In this document: one piece after another, positions 46,842 through 56,102 of the stretch | How the letters are laid out: the number at the start of each line of letters is the position of its first letter | Position numbering within the stretch: the stretch's first letter is position 1 | Assembly: GCF_019805165.1 (NCBI RefSeq) | Contig: NZ_RWIJ01000003.1 | Location: 248,001 to 312,000, forward strand | DNA length: 64,000 nucleotides | Reading direction: 5' to 3' | Origin: Azospirillum sp. 412522 | Lineage (GTDB): Bacteria > Pseudomonadota > Alphaproteobacteria > Azospirillales > Azospirillaceae | Notes under the pieces: generated by a model | What the model saw: the letters and a program-made list of their open reading frames with translations, nothing else | Databases searched by the model: none | What the model was told of the DNA's origin: nothing | Program-made: the position numbers and the translations under genes

Positions 46842-47054
46842 TCAGTAATGCGGGGGCGGCCTGTCGTCCTGCGGGGATGCGATCGCGTATTCCGCAGCCT
46901 CCACCCGGTCGCGCATGCGCTTCATCTGGGTGGTCAGGCGATCAATGGTCTGACCCTGGGCGAAGATGACTTCCGACATCTCCTCCGCCATGCGCTCGTG
47001 ATGGGCGAGGCGGCTTTCCAGGTCGGCCAGACGTTGTTCGAGAGCGGGATCCAT
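46842..47054 (-). CDS. slyX: SlyX family protein
   Basis: The 70-residue protein matches SlyX: short, highly charged, largely one coiled-coil (LEQRLADLESRLAHHERMAEEM and so on, heptad-like Leu/Met spacing to about residue 52) with a Pro-rich tail ending PPPHY, the typical SlyX terminus. The molecular function of the family is unknown. It lies downstream of mntH on the same strand with an 83-base gap and is convergent with the multicopper oxidase gene. Confidence 0.88.
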   Translation of the reverse strand: MDPALEQRLADLESRLAHHERMAEEMSEVIFAQGQTIDRLTTQMKRMRDRVEAAEYAIASPQDDRPPPHY

Positions 47055-47137
47055 GACGGCACCGGTCGGGAAAGGGGAAACGGAGAACGGGCCGCAAGAT
47101 GGACCATTCCCCGCTCCGGGTCGAGGTGCCTTTCCGT

Positions 47138-48439
47138 TCAGACCATTGCGGTGGTGCCGGCCAGCCAGCCGGACAGGCCGGTCAGCACCAGCACCGTCAG
47201 GCTGGCCAGCCGCAGGGTCAGCGGCGCCATCGCCAGCCCGCCCATCAGCTTGTCGTTGCGCAGCAGCAACAGCATCGGGATCAGGATGAAGGGCAGGGTC
47301 AGGGCCAGCACCACTTGGCTCAGCACCAGCAGCCCGTCCACCGCCCCGTCGCCTGCACTGCCCAGCACTGCCAGGGCCGGGATCAGCGAGGCGCCACGGG
47401 TGATCAGCGCGCGGGTGACCGGACGCAGCCGCAGGTTCAGGAAGCCTTCCGTCACCATCTGGCCGGCCATGGTGCCGGTGGTGGTGGAGCTTTGGCCGGC
47501 GGCCAGCAGGGCGATGGCGAAGACCAGGGCGGCGACACCGCCGATGCTGCTGCCCAGCAGGGCATGGGCGTCCTCGATGCCGGGGGAGGCGCCTGCCGTC
47601 GCTCCCTGGAAGGCGACCGCGGCGACGGCCAGGATGGCGCCGTTGACCAGACCGGCCAGGGCCAGCGCGGTCGACAGGTCGATGGTCAGCCAGCGGGCGG
47701 CCTGCCGGCGCTCCTCCTCGGTCTTCACCTCGGCCAGCCGTGCCCGCACCAGACCGGAGTGCAGGAACAGGTTGTGCGGCATGACGGTGGCGCCGACGAT
47801 GCCCAGCGACAGGTACAGCATCTCCGGATCGCGGGCCAATTCGACGCTCGGCACCAGTCCGCCCAGCAGGGCGGCGGGGTCGGGGCGGGCGATGACCAGC
47901 TCCCAGGCGAAGCAGACCACCACCACGCTCATCAGCACGCCGACCACCAGCTCGGGCGCGCGGCCACGGGCGCCGGGCAGCGCCAGAATGCCGAAGGTCA
48001 GCACGGCGGAGACAACGACGCCGGCGATGATCGGGATGCCGAACAGCAGCTTCAGCGCGATGGCGCTGCCCAGCAGCTCGGCCAGATCGGTGGCGATCAT
48101 CGCCAACTCCGACACCGCCCACACCAGCATCGCCACCGGCCGCGGGAAGCGCTGGCGGATCAGCCGGGCCAGGTCGGTGCCGGTCGCCAGCGTCAGCCGG
48201 ACGATCAGCCCCTGCAGGAAGATGCCGGCCAGGCTGGCGATCAGCACCGCCGACAGCAGGGCAAAGCCGAAGCTGGAGCCCGCCGCGATGTCCGTCGCCC
48301 AGTTGCCGGGATCCATGTAGCCGACCGCCACCACGAAGCCGGGGCCGAGCATTGTCCAGAAGCGGCGTCCGACAACCGGGTTCCGGGCGGTGCTGCGGGT
48401 CGGGATATCGGCGGCGATGGTGGGGGATGCGGTCTTCAC
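47138..48439 (-). CDS. mntH: NRAMP divalent metal transporter (MntH-type)
   Basis: The 433-residue protein has about 11 membrane helices. The NRAMP signatures are present: DPGNWATD in helix 1 (metal-binding Asp and Asn) and the MPHNLFLHS segment of helix 6 (metal-binding Met/His). It imports Mn2+ and Fe2+ with protons. AGGAG lies eight bases before the GTG at 48439; an in-frame start at 48490 is possible. A palindrome upstream at 48519 is a candidate site for an Mn/Fe-responsive repressor such as MntR or Mur. Confidence 0.92.
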   Translation of the reverse strand: MKTASPTIAADIPTRSTARNPVVGRRFWTMLGPGFVVAVGYMDPGNWATDIAAGSSFGFALLSAVLIASLAGIFLQGLIVRLTLATGTDLARLIRQRFPRPVAMLVWAVSELAMIATDLAELLGSAIALKLLFGIPIIAGVVVSAVLTFGILALPGARGRAPELVVGVLMSVVVVCFAWELVIARPDPAALLGGLVPSVELARDPEMLYLSLGIVGATVMPHNLFLHSGLVRARLAEVKTEEERRQAARWLTIDLSTALALAGLVNGAILAVAAVAFQGATAGASPGIEDAHALLGSSIGGVAALVFAIALLAAGQSSTTTGTMAGQMVTEGFLNLRLRPVTRALITRGASLIPALAVLGSAGDGAVDGLLVLSQVVLALTLPFILIPMLLLLRNDKLMGGLAMAPLTLRLASLTVLVLTGLSGWLAGTTAMV

Positions 48440-48518
48440 GCCGGTTGCTCCTGAACGGGACGGCCAGAGGCTTGGCCGCTGATGCCACAATGGCAGGGCA
48501 TTCCGATAGCGTCCAATC

Positions 48519-48534
48519 GACGTTTCTTAACGTC
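48519..48534. promoter_or_regulatory. Candidate operator palindrome upstream of mntH
   Basis: GACGTT-TCTT-AACGTC is a perfect 6-bp inverted repeat with a 4-base spacer. It lies 80 bases upstream of the mntH start and is the clearest dyad in the gap between mntH and the helicase gene. The regulator is unknown. Confidence 0.4.
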
Positions 48535-48664
48535 CCAATAGGCTTTGACTATCGATATTGCGTTTCTGCCAAGGCAGGTCCAGTTCAGAACAGCGGGGCA
48601 GTCACTTCGTTCGCAGTGCAGCGGTGCCATGTTGACGAATTCCGCAGGGAACCATCAGTGACAG

Positions 48665-50866
48665 TCAGCGGCGGCGTGGGCCGAAGCGTTTGCGTGGGGC
48701 GCCGCGGAAGCCGGCCGCGGGCGGCGGCTCGCGGCGGCGGGCACGGGAGGCGAGCGCCTCGGACAACCGCTGGCCGATGGCGTCGCGCGCGCTGCGCACG
48801 CGGTCGCGGTCGGGCAGCGCATCGGGGAATTTTCGCGAGGCCCAGAAATAGAGATCGCAGGCCCGCGATGCCGCTTCCAGCACATCGGCGGCCAGCCCGT
48901 CGAACCGCGCCGGAATCAGCCGGCCAAGCGGCAGAGTTTCCTTAGCCTCCACCGTGTCGAGGATGGCGGCGAAGACCTTGGCGTCCTCCGGCTCCTCCAG
49001 ATCGGCGGGGGCGAGCAGCAGGTCGAGCTTGGCCGACAGGGTCAGCCGGCGGGCATCCAGCATCGGCGCGGCGCGGCGCAACGCCGACAGGTCGGCCAGC
49101 CGGAAGGGGGATCCTGCCGTGGCGGCGCTGCCGAAGCATTCCACCAGCAGCCGGGTCTCGTCGCTGTCGATGTGGCTGGCGAGGCGGGCCAGCATGGCGC
49201 GGGTCGGGCGGACGGGCAGGGGGGCGTCGGCGCGCAGGCGACCGTCGGGCGCCTCCAGCAGGCGCTTCAGCGCGGCGGGGGTGCCGCGGGCGATGACGCC
49301 GAAATGCCCCTCCTCGAACTGGCCGAAGCGGCCGGCACGGCCGGCGATCTGCTTCACCTCCGTCGCGCTCAGCGGCCGGACGGTGCTGCCGTCGAACTTC
49401 TCCAGCGCGGTGAACAGCACGCGGCGGCAGGGCAGGTTCAGCCCCATGCCGATGGCGTCGGTCGCCACCACCACGTCGGCCTCGCCGGACAGGAAGCGCG
49501 CCGCCTCGCGCCGCCGCACCGCCGGGGCCAACGCGCCATAGACGGCGGCGACCGACAGGCCCTGGGACAGCAGCGTGTCGCGGACGCTGTGAACCTCGCG
49601 GCGGGAGAAGGCGATCAGCGCGTCGCCGCGCTCCACCTCCGCCCACTCCAGCCGACGGTCGAGCATCGACAGCGGGGTCTTGCGGTCAAGCTCCACCACC
49701 TCCAGCGGCTCGCCGAGATGGGCGGCGGCCCGCTCCACCAACGGCCGGACCTCCGGTGCGCCGAGGATGTAGACGGTCTCCGCCGGTACACCCATCAGAG
49801 CGGCGGTCCAGGCCCAGCCGCGCGCCGGGTCGGCCAGCATCTGGATCTCGTCGATCACCGCGACCTCGACCGGGCGGTCGGGGTCCATCACCTCGATGGT
49901 GGAGGCGGTGTGGCGGGCGCCGGGGGTGCGGACCTCCTCTTCGCCGGTGATAAGGGTGGTCGGTGTGCCTTCGGCGTTCAGCCGTTCCATCACCTCCAGG
50001 GCCAGCAGGCGCAGCGGGGCGAGATAGACTCCGTCGCGCGCCTCGCGCAGGGCGGTGATGGCGCGGTGGGTCTTGCCGGAGTTGGTCGGACCGATCACCA
50101 GGACCAGCCGGCGGTTCATGCCGCGCGCCACCGGGAAAAGCCGTTCGAAGCGGGAGAAGTCGAAATGGCGGTCGACATAGATCCGGCCGCGCGCCTCCGC
50201 CCGGTCGCGGCGCCACTGGTCGTACTCGCGGTCCCAGCGGTCGAGAAGCTCGTCGGCATCGGTGCGGTTGCGGGCGGCCTTGTTCAGGCGTTCAGCCAGG
50301 CTGGCGAAACCCCAATCGGGATCGTCGCCGGCCCGCTCCGCCAGATCGCGCAGCCGTGTGGCGACGCGGGAGAGAGCATTGTCCAATGCCGCGCGCAGGG
50401 CAGGGTCATGGTCCAGCCGGGCGGACAACTCGACGTCGGCAAGGTCCGACACCTCCAGCGCGTCGAAGGTCCGGGAGACTTGCAGCCAGATCGCGGGAGA
50501 CAAGCCGGGCCAGGGCAGCTCGTCGCTGCGCACGGCGCGGACGCGGGTGCGGTCCTCGCAGGACAGAAGCGCGGTGTGGCTGCCGGCCAGCGCGCGGCGA
50601 CCCTGGGCCAACAGCGCGTCGCGGCGGCGGGCGCGGTCGATGCGGCCGCTGATCTCCAGCAGGATGGTCTCGCGCCGCTCTGCCGGGACCAGCAGGTCGC
50701 GCTTGCCCTTCGGCAGCGGCAAGCCGAGCGGCACCAGACCGCGCGCCTCGGCATCGGTCATCCGCAGCAGGCCAGCGGCGCCCAGCGTCGTCACCTCCGG
50801 ATGGGCGACGGCGAGGTCGTGGACCAGATGCGGGTCGGCGGCGGACGTGTTGGTGTCGTCTGTCAT
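48665..50866 (-). CDS. SUV3-like ATP-dependent RNA helicase
   Basis: The 733-residue protein has an N-terminal region of about 240 residues, then a helicase core with Walker A GPTNSGKTH (259-267) and the unusual DEIQ box (VIDEIQML, 339-342) that marks the mitochondrial SUV3 family. The C-terminal helicase half contains YGALAP, VVVATDAIGMGLNLP and QIAGRAGRFG. SUV3 unwinds RNA for degradation with polynucleotide phosphorylase in mitochondria; bacterial homologues are mostly alphaproteobacterial and little studied. The tail is Arg-rich. Its start overlaps the stop of the SpoU gene by four bases (ATGA), so both are probably translated together. Confidence 0.93.
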   Translation of the reverse strand: MTDDTNTSAADPHLVHDLAVAHPEVTTLGAAGLLRMTDAEARGLVPLGLPLPKGKRDLLVPAERRETILLEISGRIDRARRRDALLAQGRRALAGSHTALLSCEDRTRVRAVRSDELPWPGLSPAIWLQVSRTFDALEVSDLADVELSARLDHDPALRAALDNALSRVATRLRDLAERAGDDPDWGFASLAERLNKAARNRTDADELLDRWDREYDQWRRDRAEARGRIYVDRHFDFSRFERLFPVARGMNRRLVLVIGPTNSGKTHRAITALREARDGVYLAPLRLLALEVMERLNAEGTPTTLITGEEEVRTPGARHTASTIEVMDPDRPVEVAVIDEIQMLADPARGWAWTAALMGVPAETVYILGAPEVRPLVERAAAHLGEPLEVVELDRKTPLSMLDRRLEWAEVERGDALIAFSRREVHSVRDTLLSQGLSVAAVYGALAPAVRRREAARFLSGEADVVVATDAIGMGLNLPCRRVLFTALEKFDGSTVRPLSATEVKQIAGRAGRFGQFEEGHFGVIARGTPAALKRLLEAPDGRLRADAPLPVRPTRAMLARLASHIDSDETRLLVECFGSAATAGSPFRLADLSALRRAAPMLDARRLTLSAKLDLLLAPADLEEPEDAKVFAAILDTVEAKETLPLGRLIPARFDGLAADVLEAASRACDLYFWASRKFPDALPDRDRVRSARDAIGQRLSEALASRARRREPPPAAGFRGAPRKRFGPRRR

Positions 50867-51687
50867 TGCACCTGTCCGGAAGCGATGTGGTGCAGCACGA
50901 TGCCGCTGGTTGTCGCCACATTGAGGGAATCGAAGTCGCCGGCCATCGGGATGCGGACGCTGCGGGCGCGGGCCAGCAGGGCCACCGGCAGACCCGGCCC
51001 TTCCGAGCCGAACAGCAGGGCGGCGCGGCGCGGCGGGGTGAGGGCGGCCAGCGTCTCGGCACCGGCGGGGCTGAGCGCCACCGCCTCGAAGCCGAACCGG
51101 TCGAGCAGGGCGAGCGGGTCCTCGTTCGTGGCGAGTCTCGCTGTCGGAACCAGCAGCGTCGCCCCCACCGAGACGCGGATCGCCTTGCGGTAGAGCGGAT
51201 CGCAGCAGCCGGAATCGAGGATCACCGCATCGGCGCCGAAGGCGGCGGCGTTGCGGAAGATCCCGCCCATATTGTCATGGTTGCCGATGCCGAACAGCAT
51301 CACCAGACGGGCGACCGGGCCGCAGGCGCCCAGCAGGTCCGCTGCGCTGGGTGTGGCGGTCTTCTCGCCAACGGCCAGGATGCCGCGGTGCAGGGGGAAG
51401 CCGGCGACGCGGTCCAGCACGGCTTGCGTGGCGGAATAAATCGGGGTGCCGGGCGGCAATGCCGCCAGCATCGGCTCCAGCGTCGCCACCCGCTTGTCGG
51501 CGATCAACAGCGAACGGGCGCGGTAACGGGTGGACTGGACGAGGCTGCGCACCACCACCGCCCCCTCGGCGATGAACAGCCCGTCCCGGCCGACGAGATC
51601 ACGTTCCCGCACGTCGCGATAGGACTCGATGCGCGGGTCTTCGGGGTCGTCGATCAGGATGATCGTTGGCGGGATGATGGTCGGCAA
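50863..51687 (-). CDS. SpoU/TrmH family RNA 2'-O-methyltransferase
   Basis: The 274-residue enzyme has an N-terminal RNA-binding part (about 1-110) and a SPOUT knot with the three motifs: GNHDNMGGIFRNAAAFGAD, LLFGSEGPGLP and SLNVATTSGIVLHH. It transfers methyl groups from S-adenosylmethionine to ribose of tRNA or rRNA; the target is not predictable. It is the first gene of a two-gene unit with the SUV3-like helicase, an RNA-centred pairing. Confidence 0.92.
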   Translation of the reverse strand: MPTIIPPTIILIDDPEDPRIESYRDVRERDLVGRDGLFIAEGAVVVRSLVQSTRYRARSLLIADKRVATLEPMLAALPPGTPIYSATQAVLDRVAGFPLHRGILAVGEKTATPSAADLLGACGPVARLVMLFGIGNHDNMGGIFRNAAAFGADAVILDSGCCDPLYRKAIRVSVGATLLVPTARLATNEDPLALLDRFGFEAVALSPAGAETLAALTPPRRAALLFGSEGPGLPVALLARARSVRIPMAGDFDSLNVATTSGIVLHHIASGQVQ

Positions 51688-51860
51688 GGGAGACTCGGAG
51701 TCTGGAGTGTGCGCCTACTTAGAGCATGTGGAGGCGGGTTTCCAATGTCGCCGCCGATGCGAACCGGCTTTCGCCGCTCCCCATGGATATACCCCCTTGC
51801 CGAAGCACAAGGCTCTGCTCATGTTGCGATGCAGCAAGAGTTGTTGGAGACGTGCCGGCC

Positions 51861-52943
51861 ATGACCATGATCCGAAAGCTGTGGAATCGCATGCGGGGCA
51901 AGCCGGCGCCTGCACCCCGCCTCCTTTCGGCGGAACCGCTGGAGCTGTCGGGCCCCGGGCAGATGCTGGCGCTGCCGCCCCCCAAGCCGACCCTGGCGCT
52001 GGCATTGCAGGGCGGCGGCGCGCATGGCGCCTTCACCTGGGGCGTGCTTGACCGGCTGCTTGAGGAGGATATCCGGCTGGTCGGGGTTAGCGGAGCCAGC
52101 GCCGGGGCGATGAACGCGACAATGCTCGTGCAGGGCTGGGCGCGGGGCGGCTGCACCGGAGCGCGGGCGGAACTGGCGAATTTCTGGGAGCGGGTCAGTG
52201 CCGCCGGCCGGCTGGGGCCGATCCGTCCGAGCCTGACCGACCGTTTGCTCGGCCGCTGGAACGTCGACCATGCTCCGGGGAGCCATCTGGTGGACTGGGC
52301 GCGGCGCTGGATTGCTCCCTACCAGACCCAGCCGGCCGATTTCCACCCGCTGCGTGGGCTGCTGGGCGAGATGGTGGAACCGGAACTGATCCGGCGGAGC
52401 GGGCTGCGGCTGTTCGTCAGTGCCACCAATGTGCGGACCGGCGCCCTGCGGCTGTTCGACGAGACGGAGGTCGGGGTCGACCATCTGCTGGCGTCGGCCT
52501 GCCTGCCGCACCTCTTCCGGGCGGTACGGATCGATGGGCAGGAGTATTGGGACGGCGGCTATCTCGCCAACCCGCCGCTGTCTCCGCTGGCGTCGGCCTG
52601 TCCCGGCGCCGACCTGCTGGTGGTGGCGATCAACCCGTTCACCTGCCCCACCACGCCGGAGGACCCGGCCGGCATCGCCGCCCGCCTGAACCAGATCACC
52701 TTCAATGCCGCCCTGATGCAGGAGATGCGGTGCCTGTCCGCGCGAGGCGACGGCCCGCGCCTGCACCTGATCGGCGCGGACGGGCATCTTCAGGATCTGG
52801 GTCTCTATTCCAAGCTGATGACCGACTGGAGCTTCCTGAACTGGCTGCGCGATGCCGGTCGCGAGGCGGCGGATCGCTGGGTGGCGGAAAACCTGCGGGC
52901 CGTCGGCAGGGAAAGTTCGGTACGGACGCCTGCCCTGGCCTGA
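51861..52943 (+). CDS. Patatin-like phospholipase
   Basis: The 360-residue protein has the patatin motifs: oxyanion loop GGGAHG at 51-56, nucleophile elbow GASAG with Ser80 at 78-82, and the catalytic Asp in YWDGGYL. It should be a serine acyl hydrolase on membrane lipids. There is no signal peptide, but the basic N-terminus (IRKLWNRMRGK) may touch the membrane. The ATG at 51861 has GGAGA upstream; an in-frame ATG at 51726 adds a Cys/Arg-rich stretch unlike the family. It is convergent with the RND pump gene, four bases apart. Confidence 0.9.
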   Translation: MTMIRKLWNRMRGKPAPAPRLLSAEPLELSGPGQMLALPPPKPTLALALQGGGAHGAFTWGVLDRLLEEDIRLVGVSGASAGAMNATMLVQGWARGGCTGARAELANFWERVSAAGRLGPIRPSLTDRLLGRWNVDHAPGSHLVDWARRWIAPYQTQPADFHPLRGLLGEMVEPELIRRSGLRLFVSATNVRTGALRLFDETEVGVDHLLASACLPHLFRAVRIDGQEYWDGGYLANPPLSPLASACPGADLLVVAINPFTCPTTPEDPAGIAARLNQITFNAALMQEMRCLSARGDGPRLHLIGADGHLQDLGLYSKLMTDWSFLNWLRDAGREAADRWVAENLRAVGRESSVRTPALA

Positions 52944-52946
52944 CGC

Positions 52947-55900
52947 TCACTCCGCCAGGTGCTTCCCCGCCGGGTCCTGCCGGGCGTCGGGGTCGGTGTG
53001 GGCGAACCAGCGCTTCATCCGGCGCGACAGCCCGTCGAGATAGGTCAGCGCCACCGGCACCACCATCAGGGTCAGGATGGTGGAGGACAAGAGGCCGCCG
53101 ATCACCGCATGGGCCATCGGTGCCCGCTGCTGCGCGCCCTCGCCGATGCCGAGCGCCAGCGGCAACATGCCGAAGATCATCGCGGCGGTGGTCATCACGA
53201 TGGGGCGCAGGCGGATGATGCCGGCCTCGACCAGCGCATCGTGCAGCCCGGCGCCGCGCTTGCGCGCCTGGTTGGCGAAATCGACCAGCAGGATGGCGTT
53301 CTTGGTCACCAGCCCCATCAGCATGATGAAGCCGATGGCGCTGAAGATGTTCAGCGTCGATCCCGCCGCCAGCAGCCCCAGGAACACGCCGACCAGCGAC
53401 AGCGGCAGCGAGGCCATGATGGCGAGCGGCTGCAGGAAGCTGCCGAACTGGGAGGCCAGGATCAGGTAGATCAGGATGACGGCGAGCGCCAGGGCCTGCG
53501 CCGCGTAGCCGCTGGTCTCGGCGATGTCCTTGGTCGAGCCGCCGAAGACGATGCGGTAGCCGGGCGGCAGCTCGATCTTTGCCAGCACGGTCTGGAGGTC
53601 GCGACCGGCATCGCCGGCGGCGCGGCCCTGGACGTTGGCCTGGACGTTCACCTCGCGCTGCAGGTCGCGGCGGTTGATCTGCGAGGCGCCGAGAGTCGTC
53701 GTCACTTCCGCCACCTGGGACAGCGGGATCATGCGCGGCGTGCCGTTGGCGTCCACCCCGCCGGAGAAATGGATGCGGTCGAGGTCGGCCCGGCCGGCGC
53801 GGTCGTCTTCCGGCAGCCGGACCAGCACGTCGTAGCTCTCGCCGTCCGGCGCCTTCCAGCTCGACACCGTGTCGCCGGCGAACAGCGGTCGCAGCGTGTC
53901 GGCGACCTTGGCGGTGCTTATGCCGAGGTCGCTGGCGAGGTCGCGCTCCAGCCGGACGGCGAGCGTGGGCTTGGCCGCCTTCAGTGTGCTGTCGACGTCG
54001 ACGAAGCCGGGGATGGTGCGCATGGCGCCGATGACCCGCTGCGACAGCCGGTCCAGCTCGGCGATGTCGCGGCCCTGGACCGAGACCTGGATCTGCTTCT
54101 GCACGCCGCCGACGCCGGGGATGGCGATGCCGATGGTGACGCCGGGGATCGCCGACAGCCGTTCGCGCAGCAGCGGGGCCAGATCGTTGGGCGAGCGCCT
54201 GCGCTGGTCGATGGGGGTGTAGCGCAGATAGATGCTGCCCCGGTTGTGGCCGATCGACACGCCGGTGTTGACGGTGCTGTAGGTGTAGGCGATTTCAGGG
54301 AACTCGCGGATCGCCGCCTCGACCTGCCTTGTCTTGGCGGTGGTGGTGGCGAGGGAGGATCCGATGGGAGCCTCGACCTCGACGATCTGCTCGCCGAGAT
54401 CCGCGGCGGGGACGAACTCCACGCCGATGCGCGGCACCAGCAGGAAGCTGCCGAAGAAGATCGCCAGCGCCACGGTCACCACCAGCCAGCGCCGGCGCAG
54501 GCCCCAGCGCAGCAGCCGGCCGTAGCCGCGCGAGACGGCGTCGAAGCCGCGTTCGAACCATGCGGCGAAGCGGCCGAAGACGGAGCGGCCGTGGCGGCCG
54601 TGCGCTGCCGGGTCGTACCACAGGCTGGACAGCATGGGGTCGAGCGTGAAGGACACGAACAGCGAGATCAGCACCGCCGCCGAGACGGTGATGCCGAACT
54701 GCAGGAAGAAGCGGCCGATGATCCCGCCCATGAAGGCGACCGGCAGGAAGACCGCGACGATGGTCAGCGTGGTCGCCAGCACCGCCAGCCCGATCTCCGC
54801 CGTGCCGTCCAGCGCCGCCTGCCGGTGGCCCTGGCCCCGGGCGAGGTGGCGCATGATGTTCTCGCGCACGACGATGGCGTCGTCGATCAGGATGCCGATG
54901 GCGAGCGACAGCGCCATCAGCGTCATCATGTTCAGCGTGAAGCCCATCGCCGCCAGCATGCCGAAGGTGCCGAGCACGGCGACCGGCAGGGTCAGCGCGG
55001 TGATGACCGTGCTGCGCCAGGAGCCGAGGAAGACCATGACGATCAGGATGGTCAGGATGCCGCCCTCGACCAGCGTCTCCTGCACGTTGCTGAGCGAGTT
55101 GGTGATGCCGCGCGAGCTGTCGCGCACCACCGCCAGGGTCACGTCCGCCGGCAGGGAGCCGTTGGTCCGCAGATCCTGGATCGCCGCATGCAGGCCGCGG
55201 GCGACCTCCACCGTATTGGCGCCCTGGACCTTCACCACGTCGACCGCCAGCGCCGGGTTGCCGTTCAGCAGCGCCGCGGAGTCCTGCTCCTCCTGCCCGT
55301 CGATCACCTCGGCGACCTGACCCAGCCGCACCGGGCTGTTGCCGCGCCGCGCGACGATCAGGTCCAGGAGGTCGCGCGGGTTGCGCACGCGTCCCTCCAC
55401 CTGCACCACGCGCTCCCGCCCCTGGCCGGAGACGGTGCCGGCGGGCACGTCCTGGTTCTCGCCGGAAACGGTGGCGATCACCTCGTCGACCCCGACGTTC
55501 AGCGCCTCCAGCTTGCCCGGCTTCAGCCGGACCAGGATCTGGCGCTTGACGCCGCCGGCGATGGTGGCCTTGCCGACGCCGCGGACATTCTGCAGCCGCT
55601 TCAGGACGATCTGGTCGGTCAGGGTGGTGAGGTCGCGCAAGGATCGCAGGTCGGAGGTGACGGCGATGGACAGGATCGGCTGGTCGTCCGGGTTGAAGCG
55701 GGTGATCTGCGGATCCTTCACCTCGTCACGGAAGGTCGCGCGGATCGCCGAAACCTTCTCGCGCACGTCCTGCAACGCCTGGACCGAGGAGGTCTTCAGG
55801 TCGAACTCGGCGATCACTACCGACTGGCCCTCGTAGGAGCGCGAGGTCAGCGTCTTGATCCCGGCGATGGTATTGATCGCATCCTCGACCGGGCGGGAGA

Positions 55901-56087
55901 TGTCGGTCTCCACCGTCTCCGGGCTGGCGCCGGGATAGCTGGTGCTGACCACCACCACCGGGAAATCGACGTCGGGAAACAGATCGACGCCGAGCCGGTT
56001 GTAGGAGAAGAGGCCGAGCACCATCAGCGCCACCATCATCATGGTGGCGAACACCGGGTTGTCGACGCTGATGCGGGTGATCGGCAT
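52947..56087 (-). CDS. RND efflux pump inner-membrane transporter (HAE1/AcrB-type)
   Basis: The 1046-residue transporter has 12 membrane helices with two large periplasmic loops, the RND duplicate layout. Helix 1 follows FATMMMVALMVLGLFSYN and helix 4 carries the proton-relay pair Asp402-Asp403 (IGILIDDAIVV). It exports drugs, dyes or lipids through an outer-membrane channel using the proton gradient. The N-terminus VDNPVFA and full-length match put it in the HAE1 family. It is downstream of its adaptor gene (15-base gap). No outer-membrane TolC-type gene is present. Confidence 0.95.
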   Translation of the reverse strand: MPITRISVDNPVFATMMMVALMVLGLFSYNRLGVDLFPDVDFPVVVVSTSYPGASPETVETDISRPVEDAINTIAGIKTLTSRSYEGQSVVIAEFDLKTSSVQALQDVREKVSAIRATFRDEVKDPQITRFNPDDQPILSIAVTSDLRSLRDLTTLTDQIVLKRLQNVRGVGKATIAGGVKRQILVRLKPGKLEALNVGVDEVIATVSGENQDVPAGTVSGQGRERVVQVEGRVRNPRDLLDLIVARRGNSPVRLGQVAEVIDGQEEQDSAALLNGNPALAVDVVKVQGANTVEVARGLHAAIQDLRTNGSLPADVTLAVVRDSSRGITNSLSNVQETLVEGGILTILIVMVFLGSWRSTVITALTLPVAVLGTFGMLAAMGFTLNMMTLMALSLAIGILIDDAIVVRENIMRHLARGQGHRQAALDGTAEIGLAVLATTLTIVAVFLPVAFMGGIIGRFFLQFGITVSAAVLISLFVSFTLDPMLSSLWYDPAAHGRHGRSVFGRFAAWFERGFDAVSRGYGRLLRWGLRRRWLVVTVALAIFFGSFLLVPRIGVEFVPAADLGEQIVEVEAPIGSSLATTTAKTRQVEAAIREFPEIAYTYSTVNTGVSIGHNRGSIYLRYTPIDQRRRSPNDLAPLLRERLSAIPGVTIGIAIPGVGGVQKQIQVSVQGRDIAELDRLSQRVIGAMRTIPGFVDVDSTLKAAKPTLAVRLERDLASDLGISTAKVADTLRPLFAGDTVSSWKAPDGESYDVLVRLPEDDRAGRADLDRIHFSGGVDANGTPRMIPLSQVAEVTTTLGASQINRRDLQREVNVQANVQGRAAGDAGRDLQTVLAKIELPPGYRIVFGGSTKDIAETSGYAAQALALAVILIYLILASQFGSFLQPLAIMASLPLSLVGVFLGLLAAGSTLNIFSAIGFIMLMGLVTKNAILLVDFANQARKRGAGLHDALVEAGIIRLRPIVMTTAAMIFGMLPLALGIGEGAQQRAPMAHAVIGGLLSSTILTLMVVPVALTYLDGLSRRMKRWFAHTDPDARQDPAGKHLAE

Positions 56088-56102
56088 GGGAGTGCCCCGG
56101 AG

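Noticed and set aside
52934..52959. Inverted repeat between the convergent patatin and RND genes (CCTGGC/GCCAGG)
   Set aside because: The stem is six base pairs with a long loop and no T-run, so I do not count it as a terminator.
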